Source: Comamonadaceae bacterium (GTDB lineage: Bacteria > Pseudomonadota > Gammaproteobacteria > Burkholderiales > Burkholderiaceae_C). From it: 16,064 nt of DNA. Positions 1 to 8,519 of the stretch are shown here, one piece after another. The translations under genes and the position numbers were made by a program. The stretch's first letter is position 1; each line of letters starts with the position of its first letter. The DNA lies in contig CANIDW010000006.1 of assembly GCA_947466165.1 (NCBI GenBank), positions 1 to 16,064 on the forward strand, in the 5' to 3' direction. The notes under the pieces were generated by a model, which did no database searches, was not told where the DNA came from, and saw only the letters and a program-made list of their open reading frames with translations.

Positions 1-1
1 G

Positions 2-613
2 GTGGTCACGGTGCCCAATGTGCTGGTGGTTGGTGCCAATGTTCCAGCCAATACAGTGAAGGAACTCGTGGCCCTGATGAAGGCAAAACCGGAAGACTTC
101 AAGTACGCATCATCTGGTATTGGCAGCACGCAACACATAGCTGGAGAGGGGTTTGATATCGCCGCCGGCGTTAAAAGTGTCCACATACCGTACAAAGGCA
201 GTGCGCAAGCGCATCTGGACATCATTGCTGGCAATGTGCAAATCATGTTTGACACCACCTCTTCCGCAATGGGCCAAATCAAGGCAGGTAAATTCAAAGC
301 CCTGGCAGTTACCACCCCCCAAAGAAGCGTTGAATTACCCAATGTACCAACCTTGACCGAAGCCGGCATCAGCGGCTCTGACATGAGCACCTGGTACGGT
401 GTCTTTGTAACGACAGGCACGCCGCCTGAGGTGGTCGCCCGGCTTCAATCAGAGCTTGCTCGCATCATCAAGCTGCCCGATGTGCAGGCAAAACTCAAGG
501 GCTTGGGTGGTGAGCCGGGTAATCTGAGCGTTGAACAATTCAGCCAACTCAACCGGCAGGAGTTTGAGCGCTTTGGCAGATTGATCAAGCAAGCTAACAT
601 CAAAATGCAGTAA
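2..613 (+). CDS. Bug-family (TctC-like) tripartite tricarboxylate transporter substrate-binding protein, 5'-truncated
   Basis: This is the C-terminal 203 residues of a periplasmic solute-binding receptor. Such proteins capture small carboxylates or related compounds, sometimes feeding a TctAB membrane unit and often acting as orphans. The reading frame is open at the window edge and begins in the middle of the domain, so the signal peptide and first lobe are missing and the GTG at position 2 is not a real start. Recognisable Bug features are the segment VPNVLVVGANVPANTVKEL, the KPEDFKYASSGIGST loop, HIPYKGSAQAHLDI, and the late stretch GTPPEVVARLQSELARI. The frame ends in TAA at 611-613. A hairpin follows at 622-643, and the next gene pair converges on it. 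The ligand cannot be deduced. It is a different paralogue from the Bug gene at the right-hand edge. Confidence 0.9.
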   Translation: MVTVPNVLVVGANVPANTVKELVALMKAKPEDFKYASSGIGSTQHIAGEGFDIAAGVKSVHIPYKGSAQAHLDIIAGNVQIMFDTTSSAMGQIKAGKFKALAVTTPQRSVELPNVPTLTEAGISGSDMSTWYGVFVTTGTPPEVVARLQSELARIIKLPDVQAKLKGLGGEPGNLSVEQFSQLNRQEFERFGRLIKQANIKMQ

Positions 614-621
614 CAACCTGC

Positions 622-643
622 TGGCCTGTCACCAGCCAGGCCA
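622..643 (+). terminator. Hairpin after the Bug gene, possible weak terminator
   Basis: The 7-bp arms TGGCCTG (622-628) and CAGGCCA (637-643) flank an 8-base loop, starting 9 bases after the stop codon. No U-tract follows, so intrinsic termination would be weak. The hairpin sits between convergent transcription units, where a terminator is expected. Confidence 0.35.
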
Positions 644-733
644 AGCATCTAAATGCCTTCGTGTCGGGTGACTCGGACATCAACGAGGACATTCATCGTT
701 GCCGGAACAAGGAACTCCCGCGAGGACTCGCAC

Positions 734-1090
734 TCACAATTTACGCATAGCCATGGTGACTTGCTGTTGCAGGAATGGCAAGTCTCTTTCAATTGTTTTC
801 CAGACCACCGCTACATCAACCTTGTAGTACCCATGCGCCAAAAGATTACGCATATCGTACGCAAATGCCAGTGGCAAATCGGGATGAGCCGCTACAAATT
901 CCGGTGCTACGCGTTCAACGTTTTTACTAGCCTCTCCAATGATCTCAAAGTTGCGAATCACAGCATCTTGAATCATTCGATTTTTTAGAAACGTAACCTC
1001 ATCAAGGTCTTCGCAGTAGTTTTGAATTTGCGAAATGGCTTCAAGGATATGTCCGAGATAGTCACCTAAACGCAATGGATCACGGCTCAT
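734..1090 (-). CDS. hepT: HepT-like HEPN (DUF86) ribonuclease toxin
   Basis: A 118-residue, mostly helical protein of the HEPN/DUF86 (HepT) family. These act as RNA-cleaving toxins and are inactivated by a partner MNT-type nucleotidyltransferase that adds AMP to a conserved tyrosine. The diagnostic RX4HXY motif is present as R81-NLLA-H86-G-Y88. R81 and H86 are the expected catalytic residues and Y88 the expected AMPylation target. An upstream segment IRNFEIIGEASKNV (residues 45-58) is also typical of DUF86. Length is normal for the family. Its ATG overlaps the stop of the nucleotidyltransferase gene by 4 bases (ATGA on the minus strand, 1087-1090), which implies translational coupling. Toxicity is family knowledge and is not shown here. 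The gene is intact, so the module may be active. Confidence 0.9.
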   Translation of the reverse strand: MSRDPLRLGDYLGHILEAISQIQNYCEDLDEVTFLKNRMIQDAVIRNFEIIGEASKNVERVAPEFVAAHPDLPLAFAYDMRNLLAHGYYKVDVAVVWKTIERDLPFLQQQVTMAMRKL

Positions 1091-1377
1091 ATAGGTTGAG
1101 CTTGGGCAATGACAGCTTGTCGAAAATTGTCTGGTAATGCGCCAGGGGTAAGCACATCTACGGGCACACCCAGTAAGTTACGGAGCTTGTAACGGATGGC
1201 GCCCAAGTCAAAAAGCGTAGTCTCGGAAGTGGTGTCAACAAGAATATCTAAATCGCTTAGATCCGTATCCAAGCCCTGCGCGACAGATCCAAACACACGA
1301 GCATTCACAGCCCTGTGCGCCAGGACGATTTCGCGAATTTCAATGCGATGGGTGGCGAGAGCCAGGGAGGGTTTCAT
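1087..1377 (-). CDS. mntA: MntA-like nucleotidyltransferase antitoxin
   Basis: A 96-residue minimal nucleotidyltransferase of the MNT type, the antitoxin partner of HepT. The polymerase-beta-superfamily active-site signature GSx10DxD is complete: G30-S31, then D42-L-D44. A further acidic residue lies at D74 in the VDV strand. In characterised MntA/HepT pairs this enzyme transfers AMP to the tyrosine of the RX4HXY motif and silences the toxin. The start is an ATG at 1377 without a strong Shine-Dalgarno sequence. A convincing promoter lies about 27 bases upstream. The gene overlaps hepT by 4 bases, giving the usual antitoxin-first order. Assignment to the family is firm. The AMPylation role is inferred from the intact motifs in both partners. 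Confidence 0.88.
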   Translation of the reverse strand: MKPSLALATHRIEIREIVLAHRAVNARVFGSVAQGLDTDLSDLDILVDTTSETTLFDLGAIRYKLRNLLGVPVDVLTPGALPDNFRQAVIAQAQPI

Positions 1378-1403
1378 TTTGTGATTTAGCTTTAGTTTCT
1401 CTA

Positions 1404-1432
1404 ATTTTATGCTCAGCTGCAGGGATTGCCAA
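1404..1432 (-). promoter_or_regulatory. Sigma-70-like promoter of the mntA-hepT operon
   Basis: Read on the minus strand, TTGGCA (1432-1427) is followed by a 17-base spacer and TAAAAT (1409-1404). This is near-consensus spacing and sequence, placing a transcription start roughly 20 bases before the mntA ATG. Confidence 0.6.
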
Positions 1433-1542
1433 CCACAAGATCACAGCACCATCAGTTTTCACACCAGTGTTGTGGGGAAAAGGGCTGTCCGGTTAGTGAC
1501 GGAGCCATACACAATGGCCTGAAAACAGAAAAAGCTTTGTTC

Positions 1543-1567
1543 ATCGAACTTACCGTGTATCGAACTT
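1543..1567. repeat. Short direct repeat ATCGAACTT x2 beside the recombinase 3' end
   Basis: ATCGAACTT occurs at 1543-1551 and 1559-1567, a 16-base period, and is followed by the small palindrome CCGATGATCGG at 1575-1585. It lies about 55 bases beyond the stop of the tyrosine recombinase gene, a common place for recombinase arm or attachment sites. No such function can be shown from sequence alone. The rest of the 1378-1621 gap shows no gene. Confidence 0.35.
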
Positions 1568-1621
1568 TTTGACACCGATGATCGGCTTCCAGTGATGGCA
1601 GCGCCAGGGCACAGATGATCG

Positions 1622-2647
1622 TCAGATCGCAATTCGGTTCAGGACCTCTAGCTTTTGCTCCAGCGTATAGCCCACCGTACCGTAGTTATTGAACTCTGAT
1701 CCACCACTGTAATGACCAGTGATGCTCTCTGCTAAACGCGTGGGGATATCGTTACAGGCCTTCATCCTGTCAATGAGCGCATGACGAAACATGTGACTTC
1801 TGAAGTCAAGATCGGACAAGTACTTGTTCATGATGGCCGAGCAACTGTTGCTGCCATGGTAGTGCGCGTACCTAGGCACAAGCCACTGACTTCCTTCAAG
1901 CTTGGCCATCTCTACAAGCCTCTTGGCTGCGAAAAGCGATACGCCTACCAATGGCACGGCTCGAATACTGCTCTTGTTTTTTCGATTGGACAGCTCGTTT
2001 TTGCGTATCCAAATATGCGGTATCGGATGATCAAATACGCAATCTTGAACACGGGCATACACAGGCTCTGAAAGCCGCAAGCCGGTATTCAACTGAATCA
2101 ACCCAATGAACTTGTAGGGCTTGAATCGTGTCATTAACCTTTGTTTGACTTCCAGCAGCAGATCATGGGTGATGACGCGCATAGGCCTACGATCATCTTC
2201 GCCAGAAATTTTTAAGGCACGGAACGGACTGAGCCTGTCAATGTCCAAGTACCTGAATGCCAGATTGAGCATGGCATTCAAAATGGCCGCTTGCTTTCGA
2301 ACTGTCACGGGCTTTAAACCCAAACTTAGCAAGTGGTCACGGAAGATACAGGCGTGTGCATGACGTAAGTCACACAGGCACAAATCACCAAATAAAGATG
2401 AGAATCGCCTAAAAACATGCAGAACATCGCCCCGAAATTTCCGTCCATCTCCAGCATTGCTTTCGTGAAGATATATGGCCATTGCATCAGACAGCTTGGG
2501 CTCCTGGTAAAGATCCTTTCGATTGAAGTAGTTACCAATCAACTCAGCAACAAAAGCCTCATCAAATTCAACACCCTTTACACGAACTAACCGCCGTAAG
2601 ACTGGATTTGGAATTGCTTTAACAATTTCAAATTCGCTGTCACTCAT
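1622..2647 (-). CDS. Site-specific tyrosine recombinase / integrase (full length)
   Basis: A 341-residue tyrosine recombinase that would integrate, excise or resolve DNA through a covalent 3'-phosphotyrosine link. An N-terminal SAM-like core-binding region (about residues 50-140, including VTVRKQAAILNAMLNLAF) precedes the catalytic domain. The catalytic set is readable: R191 in NTGLRLSEP, a probable lysine around 223-225, H285-MF-R288, H312 in ITGHYSGG, and nucleophile Y322 in FNNYGTVGY. Length and intact motifs suggest an active enzyme. The gene is the last of the leftward accessory block, close to the putative left boundary. Its ATG (2647) lacks a strong Shine-Dalgarno sequence but lies just downstream of a promoter shared in design with two other accessory genes. 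It is only distantly similar to the second recombinase in this window. Confidence 0.9.
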   Translation of the reverse strand: MSDSEFEIVKAIPNPVLRRLVRVKGVEFDEAFVAELIGNYFNRKDLYQEPKLSDAMAIYLHESNAGDGRKFRGDVLHVFRRFSSLFGDLCLCDLRHAHACIFRDHLLSLGLKPVTVRKQAAILNAMLNLAFRYLDIDRLSPFRALKISGEDDRRPMRVITHDLLLEVKQRLMTRFKPYKFIGLIQLNTGLRLSEPVYARVQDCVFDHPIPHIWIRKNELSNRKNKSSIRAVPLVGVSLFAAKRLVEMAKLEGSQWLVPRYAHYHGSNSCSAIMNKYLSDLDFRSHMFRHALIDRMKACNDIPTRLAESITGHYSGGSEFNNYGTVGYTLEQKLEVLNRIAI

Positions 2648-2677
2648 GGCTTGAAAAGTTCAATTTGCACAGCAACA

Positions 2678-2723
2678 AATTTACTTTCAGAAGCTGAAAT
2701 GGGCAACCGAATTCAGCTGAATT
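2678..2723 (-). promoter_or_regulatory. Promoter of the recombinase gene with an adjacent palindrome
   Basis: On the minus strand, TTGCCC (2706-2701), a 17-base spacer containing TCTGA, then TAAATT (2683-2678). Immediately upstream of the -35 lies a perfect 14-base palindrome, AATTCAGCTGAATT (2710-2723), a plausible operator. The same promoter layout occurs at 4122-4151 and 9094-9122. Confidence 0.55.
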
Positions 2724-2843
2724 TTTGTCTTAAAAAAAGAAGCGCGCAATGCACTTCAATATCGCGCATGAGCCCGCACCAACCATTTGCGCTATGCCTG
2801 TCGTGACAGCGATTACGGTTCAAAAAAGCACTGTGTTTCCCGC

Positions 2844-3422
2844 CTAAAAACCGCTCTTTTGACCCGTTAGCGCACTTTTTGTCTGGCTCATGGTCTTGAA
2901 TGGCTGCTGGGCACGTGAGTGAAACACAAGCTCGTCCTTGTCTCTTTCGTCATAGCCATTGGTCATGGCGGCCGTGGGGGTGGGCAGCTTTTGGGAGGAG
3001 GTTGGTGGTTCGGGGTAGATTCTTTGTTGCGGGGAGGCCTTGGTGATCTCCTTTCGCAGCTGCTGGGCCAACTGTTGCTGCTGCTGGGCTTGCTGCTTTG
3101 CAGTCTGGGTTGGTGTCAGCTGCTTGGGCTTTGGAATGGCTACAGGCTTAGGGACAGGCTTGAGTGCTGGGGCCATCGGCGCACGCCTAGGCTTGGCTGC
3201 CTTGGGTTTTGCTTTGACAGCAGATTTACGCGGCGCTTTTGGCACGGCTTTGGCAGCTCGATTACCAGGTCGAGCCGCCCTACCCTGCGCCGTTATTGGT
3301 TGCGGTAGCGGCGCATTGGTCCGGCTGGGAACTGGCTCCTCAAAGGCTGCCCACATCTTGTCGGATATCAGCTTCCACAGTGCCAGCTGATCCGCTGGGT
3401 TGGCAATTTCCTTAAATCTCAT
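2844..3422 (-). CDS. Hypothetical Ala/Lys/Pro-rich, histone-H1-like basic protein
   Basis: A 192-residue protein of no family that I recognise. The first 28 residues (MRFKEIANPADQLALWKLIS and onward) look ordered and helical. Residues about 58-100 are a basic Ala/Lys/Pro-rich stretch resembling histone H1 tails (for example KAPRKSAVKAKPKAAKPRR). Residues 105-122 are glutamine-rich (AKQQAQQQQQLAQQLRK). The C-terminus is Ser/Thr/Pro-rich and probably disordered. Such tails usually bind nucleic acid non-specifically, so an accessory role on DNA beside the polymerase-like and recombinase genes is reasonable but is inference. The start is well supported: AAGGAG lies 7-8 bases before the ATG. The preceding gene ends 177 bases upstream and is followed by a terminator, so this gene probably has its own promoter. 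Confidence 0.7.
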   Translation of the reverse strand: MRFKEIANPADQLALWKLISDKMWAAFEEPVPSRTNAPLPQPITAQGRAARPGNRAAKAVPKAPRKSAVKAKPKAAKPRRAPMAPALKPVPKPVAIPKPKQLTPTQTAKQQAQQQQQLAQQLRKEITKASPQQRIYPEPPTSSQKLPTPTAAMTNGYDERDKDELVFHSRAQQPFKTMSQTKSALTGQKSGF

Positions 3423-3552
3423 ATTTGGTCTCCTTTTCTTACATTTATTTATCCGTTTACTTAAATCCGAGGGTGAAACTTTTCAGCGCTATCAATGCAA
3501 AGCTCTAAAGCAACTGGGACCGGATCAACTGCGTGCCTCACGACAAGCCAGC

Positions 3553-3579
3553 CAAAAGAAAGCCGACGATGAGGTCGGC
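3553..3579 (-). terminator. Rho-independent terminator after the DUF6641-like gene
   Basis: On the minus strand, a 6-bp GC-rich stem GCCGAC/GTCGGC (3579-3574 with 3567-3562) and a 6-base loop are followed by the T-rich run TTTCTTTTG (3561-3553). It lies 20 bases after the stop of the 163-residue protein gene, as expected for an intrinsic terminator. Confidence 0.6.
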
Positions 3580-3598
3580 CTTCTCAAGATCAATGCGA

Positions 3599-4090
3599 TT
3601 AATTCGCTTTGGCCGGCAACTTGATAGTTGATCGTTTAGTTGGGGCAGCCTCCTTGTCAAATCCAGCTTTGACCAGTCCGCTCACAGCTTCGATTCGCGC
3701 ATCAAGCTCGCCCGCATCTACAGCCGTTCGTAAAACTTCAAGTGTGGTGATAACGCCTGCGATGTTGTCAGTCTCGATGGCGTTTTTGCCATCCACAACT
3801 TCTAGTGTGCGAGCACCATAGCGAACAGTGATGCACATCTTGCCGTTATCGCTAGGCCACCACCAAGGCTTCAAGCGCTTGGGGATTTCAACTTTTCGCG
3901 TCTCCCCTGTGGCCTCATCTTTGACCGTGCGAATCTTCACGGGCACAAACTCAGCACCAGACTGCACGGCCTTGGCCATTTGTATCTGCTCATGAAGTTT
4001 GTTGCTGAGCTTTAGACGGCGAGCATGCTTGGGGCTGTTGCCCTGTTGAGGCTTGCTGGCCACGAATTTCAATGCACTTAAACCTGACAT
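3599..4090 (-). CDS. DUF6641-like hypothetical protein
   Basis: A 163-residue protein matching my recollection of the DUF6641 family, whose function is unknown. Its features are an N-terminal SGLSALKFVASK, a basic stretch KHARRLKLSNKL (21-32), an IRTVKDEATGE segment, and a striking triple tryptophan, W76-W78, in RLKPWWWPSDNGK. A VRYGARTLEV beta segment follows, then a charged helical C-terminal half (DAGELDARIEAV). The protein is basic near its N-terminus and has no signal peptide or membrane segment, so it is cytoplasmic. The Shine-Dalgarno sequence AAGGAG lies 7 bases from the ATG. It has its own promoter (4122-4151) and terminator. The family name is from memory and should be checked; the gene itself is secure. 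Confidence 0.8.
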   Translation of the reverse strand: MSGLSALKFVASKPQQGNSPKHARRLKLSNKLHEQIQMAKAVQSGAEFVPVKIRTVKDEATGETRKVEIPKRLKPWWWPSDNGKMCITVRYGARTLEVVDGKNAIETDNIAGVITTLEVLRTAVDAGELDARIEAVSGLVKAGFDKEAAPTKRSTIKLPAKAN

Positions 4091-4121
4091 TTGCTACTCC
4101 TTGTGTGTTGCGGGAATAGCT

Positions 4122-4151
4122 AATTTATTGTCAGACCATGGCTCTGGGCAA
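4122..4151 (-). promoter_or_regulatory. Promoter of the DUF6641-like gene (shared design)
   Basis: On the minus strand, CGGTTGCCC contains the -35 TTGCCC (4151-4146). It is followed by an 18-base spacer containing TCTGA and the -10 TAAATT (4127-4122). It matches the recombinase promoter at 2678-2706 in -35, -10 and the TCTGA within the spacer. Confidence 0.55.
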
Positions 4152-4160
4152 CCGAAATGA

Positions 4161-4190
4161 TTGGAAACCCGACAGTTTGGAAGGACTCAG
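4161..4190. repeat. 30-bp recurring element, copy 1
   Basis: The consensus core is GGtAACCCG, about seven bases, then TTGG, with GGACTCAG at the far end in copies 1 and 3. Copy 1 lies directly upstream of the DUF6641-like promoter. By hand alignment it agrees with copy 3 (9549-9578) at about 23 of 30-31 positions, and more loosely with copy 2 (9130-9159). All three read in the plus orientation. Confidence 0.5.
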
Positions 4191-4210
4191 AAGGCAATAG
4201 GGCTTGAAGA

Positions 4211-5794
4211 TCAATCAGGCTTTGAGCCTGAGTAGTACGCTACAGCCCGTGCTTGCTCAAGCGCCATTCGATCCTTGTGCTCTTGCTCTTCCCGCTGCGC
4301 GTTTAAAGATCGTGGCGTGTAGCGCTCGATCTGCTTGGGCGTGAGGTGCCAGTAGGGGTTGCCTGTGTGCTCGCGCATTTGCCACTCGACTTCACTTTTG
4401 AAATCTGCGCCCAAGCGACGCTTGAAGAAAATGGCATCGTGCACATTGGCAATGGGCACATGCCCCTTGGCCATTGCAGCTTGGCGAGCAATGTCCATGA
4501 CCTCGGTTTCGCCATGCTGATAAAGGTAAGCCAGCACCTTGGCTTTGCTGGGCCTGCCGCTGTCGGTTTGCAGGTATCGCTCGCGCAGCAGATCAGGACG
4601 AAACTTCTTGAACAAATCGTAAAGGTAGTCGTCCAGTGCATTTTGCTCTTTGATGAACAGCTTGACCGTGTCGTCGGCAAGGAATCTGGCTCTGTCTTCT
4701 GCATTTTGCAAAATCTCTACCAGCGCTGGGTTGGTCCAATTGCCAGAAGCGTCCAACCACCCTTTGGCTGTTTGGCGTGCACCAAAGCTGATGGCAGTGA
4801 AAGCACGTTTTAGCAGCTTGGGGCTTAGCTCTTTGGGTACTGGGCTGCTTTCTGGAAAGACGAAATAGCGCACTGTGGCCATGAAGTCCGCTTTGTCTTC
4901 CAAGTACAAGAGCGTAGCGGGAAATGATTTCTTCAAATCTTGATCCAGTCCACTGGCTGCCAAGTAGCCACGGGCATAGCCCATCTTCCAAGCCACAACG
5001 CTGCTGCGAATGTCGTACTCCCAGCAGTTGCCCAGCATTGCCCGGCGCAGCTCCTTGTTGACGTTTTGAACGCTGACTCCCTCGTAATAGGTACGGCCAA
5101 ACGGACTGAGCTTTTTGCGCTGAAGGTAGTAGCCCTTGGTCACAGCGGCTATGCCAAGAATTGTCAATGCTTGGCGTAGAGCCAAATCTTTCTTGGACCC
5201 CCTGATCAACTTTGATTCCGTTTCCAGCCAATAAACGTAGGCTTTGACAGACGCTGCATCAACTGGCACCCAGTCGAAAAGCAGCTTTAGCTTGTCCTCG
5301 CGCCATTCCAGTTCGTACTCTGGATAAAGGTGATCGAAAAGTGCAATGTTGCTGACATCGTCTCCGCTCAAGTACGCATCTATCTCTTCATCCGTCGTGG
5401 CAGCAGACAAAGATGCCGCAGGAACCTGCAAGTTGTTTTGTACCGTGACCAGCGCGGTGAGCTTGACCTGGGAGTTCTGGCCAGAGAACTTGGTGCCCTT
5501 GACCACCGTCTGAACGATGTCCCAGTCATTGTCCGTGAGCCACTTGTGCACGCGGATCTTTTTGGGTCCGATCTGCCCGCCTTTGTTGGCCAGTTGGTCT
5601 AGTGAAATTGCGTAGAGTCCCAGTTTGCGCTGCTCGGGTGTTTGCCCGCGCTGTAGAGCATCAAACAGCATGGATTCCACAACGCCAATGTATTTAGTCA
5701 GTGCGCGCTTGGCTGCTGCTGCAGGCGTGGGAAAAGCTTTCTTTAAGGCTGCTTCTACCGACTCATGGACTGTGAGCTTGATCACTGGATACAC
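4211..5794 (-). CDS. Divergent polymerase-like protein (family-A DNA polymerase / single-subunit RNA polymerase palm motifs)
   Basis: A 527-residue protein of no named family I know. Three spaced motifs resemble the right-hand palm and fingers of family-A polymerases. A candidate motif A is E259-YD261-IRSSVVAWK. A candidate O-helix/motif B is K329-R-AFTAIS-F337-G338, with K and aromatic-Gly 8-9 residues apart as in Pol I K758/Y766-G767 and T7 RNA polymerase K631/Y639-G640. A candidate motif C is ANV451-H452-D453-AIFF. K329 to D453 is 124 residues, the same as K758 to D882 in E. coli Pol I. A segment YQHGETEVMDIARQAAM (425-441) resembles the Pol I QGTAADI helix preceding motif C. The usual E after HD is Ala, and the motif A glutamate is absent. 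No exonuclease domain is recognised in residues 1-250. The start is ambiguous: GTG at 5794 is only 2 bases from AAGGA, whereas GTG at 5785 is 11 bases away. Polymerase activity is inference. Confidence 0.72.
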   Translation of the reverse strand: MYPVIKLTVHESVEAALKKAFPTPAAAAKRALTKYIGVVESMLFDALQRGQTPEQRKLGLYAISLDQLANKGGQIGPKKIRVHKWLTDNDWDIVQTVVKGTKFSGQNSQVKLTALVTVQNNLQVPAASLSAATTDEEIDAYLSGDDVSNIALFDHLYPEYELEWREDKLKLLFDWVPVDAASVKAYVYWLETESKLIRGSKKDLALRQALTILGIAAVTKGYYLQRKKLSPFGRTYYEGVSVQNVNKELRRAMLGNCWEYDIRSSVVAWKMGYARGYLAASGLDQDLKKSFPATLLYLEDKADFMATVRYFVFPESSPVPKELSPKLLKRAFTAISFGARQTAKGWLDASGNWTNPALVEILQNAEDRARFLADDTVKLFIKEQNALDDYLYDLFKKFRPDLLRERYLQTDSGRPSKAKVLAYLYQHGETEVMDIARQAAMAKGHVPIANVHDAIFFKRRLGADFKSEVEWQMREHTGNPYWHLTPKQIERYTPRSLNAQREEQEHKDRMALEQARAVAYYSGSKPD

Positions 5795-5873
5795 GTTCCT
5801 TGCAAATGAAATCTAGGATTGCCAGTGTATTTAGCACCTTTTTACAGATTTCACGACCACAAAAAAAGTCACA

Positions 5874-5984
5874 GACATATAGTAATTTATAAGCCTGATT
5901 TGTTGAAATTTATTGGATAAGTGGCGTCGTGGATTGGCATTGCCAGCACATGCCGAAGGCATGCAACTTCTCGCTCAGGAGGAC
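5874..5984. repeat. Direct repeat A flanking thiC (left copy)
   Basis: About 100 bp that recur at 8392-8503. My hand alignment shows about 10 differences, including one single-base gap, over the first 98 positions, with fading similarity beyond. The core includes the identical 23-base run at 5901-5923 (GTTGAAATTTATTGGATAAG within it) and the hairpin CATGCCGAAGGCATG (5949-5963). On the minus strand both copies can encode the same C-terminus, HAFGMCWQC then PLIQ and stop, so the repeat may be the end of a decayed gene. An open frame of 77 codons (6143-5910) covers copy A, but it has no Shine-Dalgarno sequence or recognisable family, so I do not call it a gene. Confidence 0.75.
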
Positions 5985-6222
5985 TTGAAAAAACCACTTT
6001 TTTTGAGCTTGATATCTGCATCGCAGGAAATAATATCTTGCACAGACAGAAGTCCAAATGCTGGCCATTAGGGCCAATAGCCTGGCTGCTAGCGGGTTAC
6101 TCATGAATTCAGGATTTGGATATTCGTGATCCAACAAGCTCATTTTTTGGATTGCGCCTCTTCATTGCGTTCAATAATCTGTTCAAAGTGGTGTGTTCTT
6201 AATTCGAATACACTGCAATTGC

Positions 6223-6313
6223 TTGTCGGGGCGCCAAAGACGTAAGTCGAGGCTGAGACCACTCACGTGGAACCCGCTGAACCTGATCGGGGTCATTCCC
6301 GCGGAGGGAACAA
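6223..6313 (+). promoter_or_regulatory. TPP riboswitch (THI element) upstream of thiC
   Basis: The conserved THI-box blocks occur in order: GGGGCGCC (6228-6235), GGCTGAGA (6251-6258), ACCCGCTGAACCTGATC (6272-6288), then GGGGTCATTCCCGCGGAGGGA to about 6309. Closing helix P1 can form between TTGT (6223-6226) and ACAA (6310-6313). The aptamer binds thiamine pyrophosphate and represses the downstream gene. The 89-base gap between aptamer and thiC contains a potential anti-Shine-Dalgarno helix but no U-tract terminator, which favours control of translation. Confidence 0.93.
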
Positions 6314-6358
6314 CGCACTTTGGCACCGGTCCATGCACGGCTTCAACAGCCCATGCTC

Positions 6359-8313
<1,955 letters not shown>

Positions 8314-8391
8314 AGAGCTCAAATGCGAAGTTTGCACGTAGCGAATGCCAGAGTCGATCTGGTCTGTCGCTTGCTGCGTGCGTCTATCGCT

Positions 8392-8503
8392 GACATGCAG
8401 TAATTTATGAGCCTGATTCGTTGAAATTTATTGGATAAGTGGGATCTTGGAGTGGCATTGCCAACACATGCCGAAGGCATGGCAACTTCTTACCCAGGAA
8501 GAT
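8392..8503. repeat. Direct repeat B flanking thiC (right copy)
   Basis: Second copy of the repeat at 5874-5984, same orientation, 2518 bases away, starting 79 bases after the thiC stop. The hairpin CATGCCGAAGGCATG lies at 8467-8481 and is extended by outer arms TTGC...GCAA, giving a larger cruciform than in copy A. One extra base (GGCATGG versus GGCATG) breaks the minus-strand frame relative to copy A. A 75-codon minus-strand frame (8632-8405) runs through it without supporting signals. Apart from this repeat and a doubtful small ORF, the thiC-DUF6876 gap (8314-8706) shows nothing. Confidence 0.75.
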
Positions 8504-8519
8504 CTTCGGGTTCGAGTAA

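Noticed and set aside
2798..2809. CTGTC/GACAG hairpin as terminator of the AKP-rich gene
   Set aside because: The stem is only 5 bp with no following U-run on the minus strand, too weak to call.
3040..3390. Plus-strand ORFs over the AKP-rich gene
   Set aside because: They are antisense shadows created by the alanine- and proline-rich codons of the minus-strand gene, which has a strong Shine-Dalgarno sequence.
4211..5794. Reverse transcriptase interpretation of the polymerase-like protein
   Set aside because: There is no YxDD motif; the candidate motif C is HD, as in family-A and T7-like polymerases.
5910..6143. 77-codon minus-strand ORF between the polymerase-like gene and thiC
   Set aside because: No ribosome-binding site or family is seen. 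Its only conserved part is the repeat-encoded end, and copy B has a shifted frame, so a remnant is more likely than a gene.
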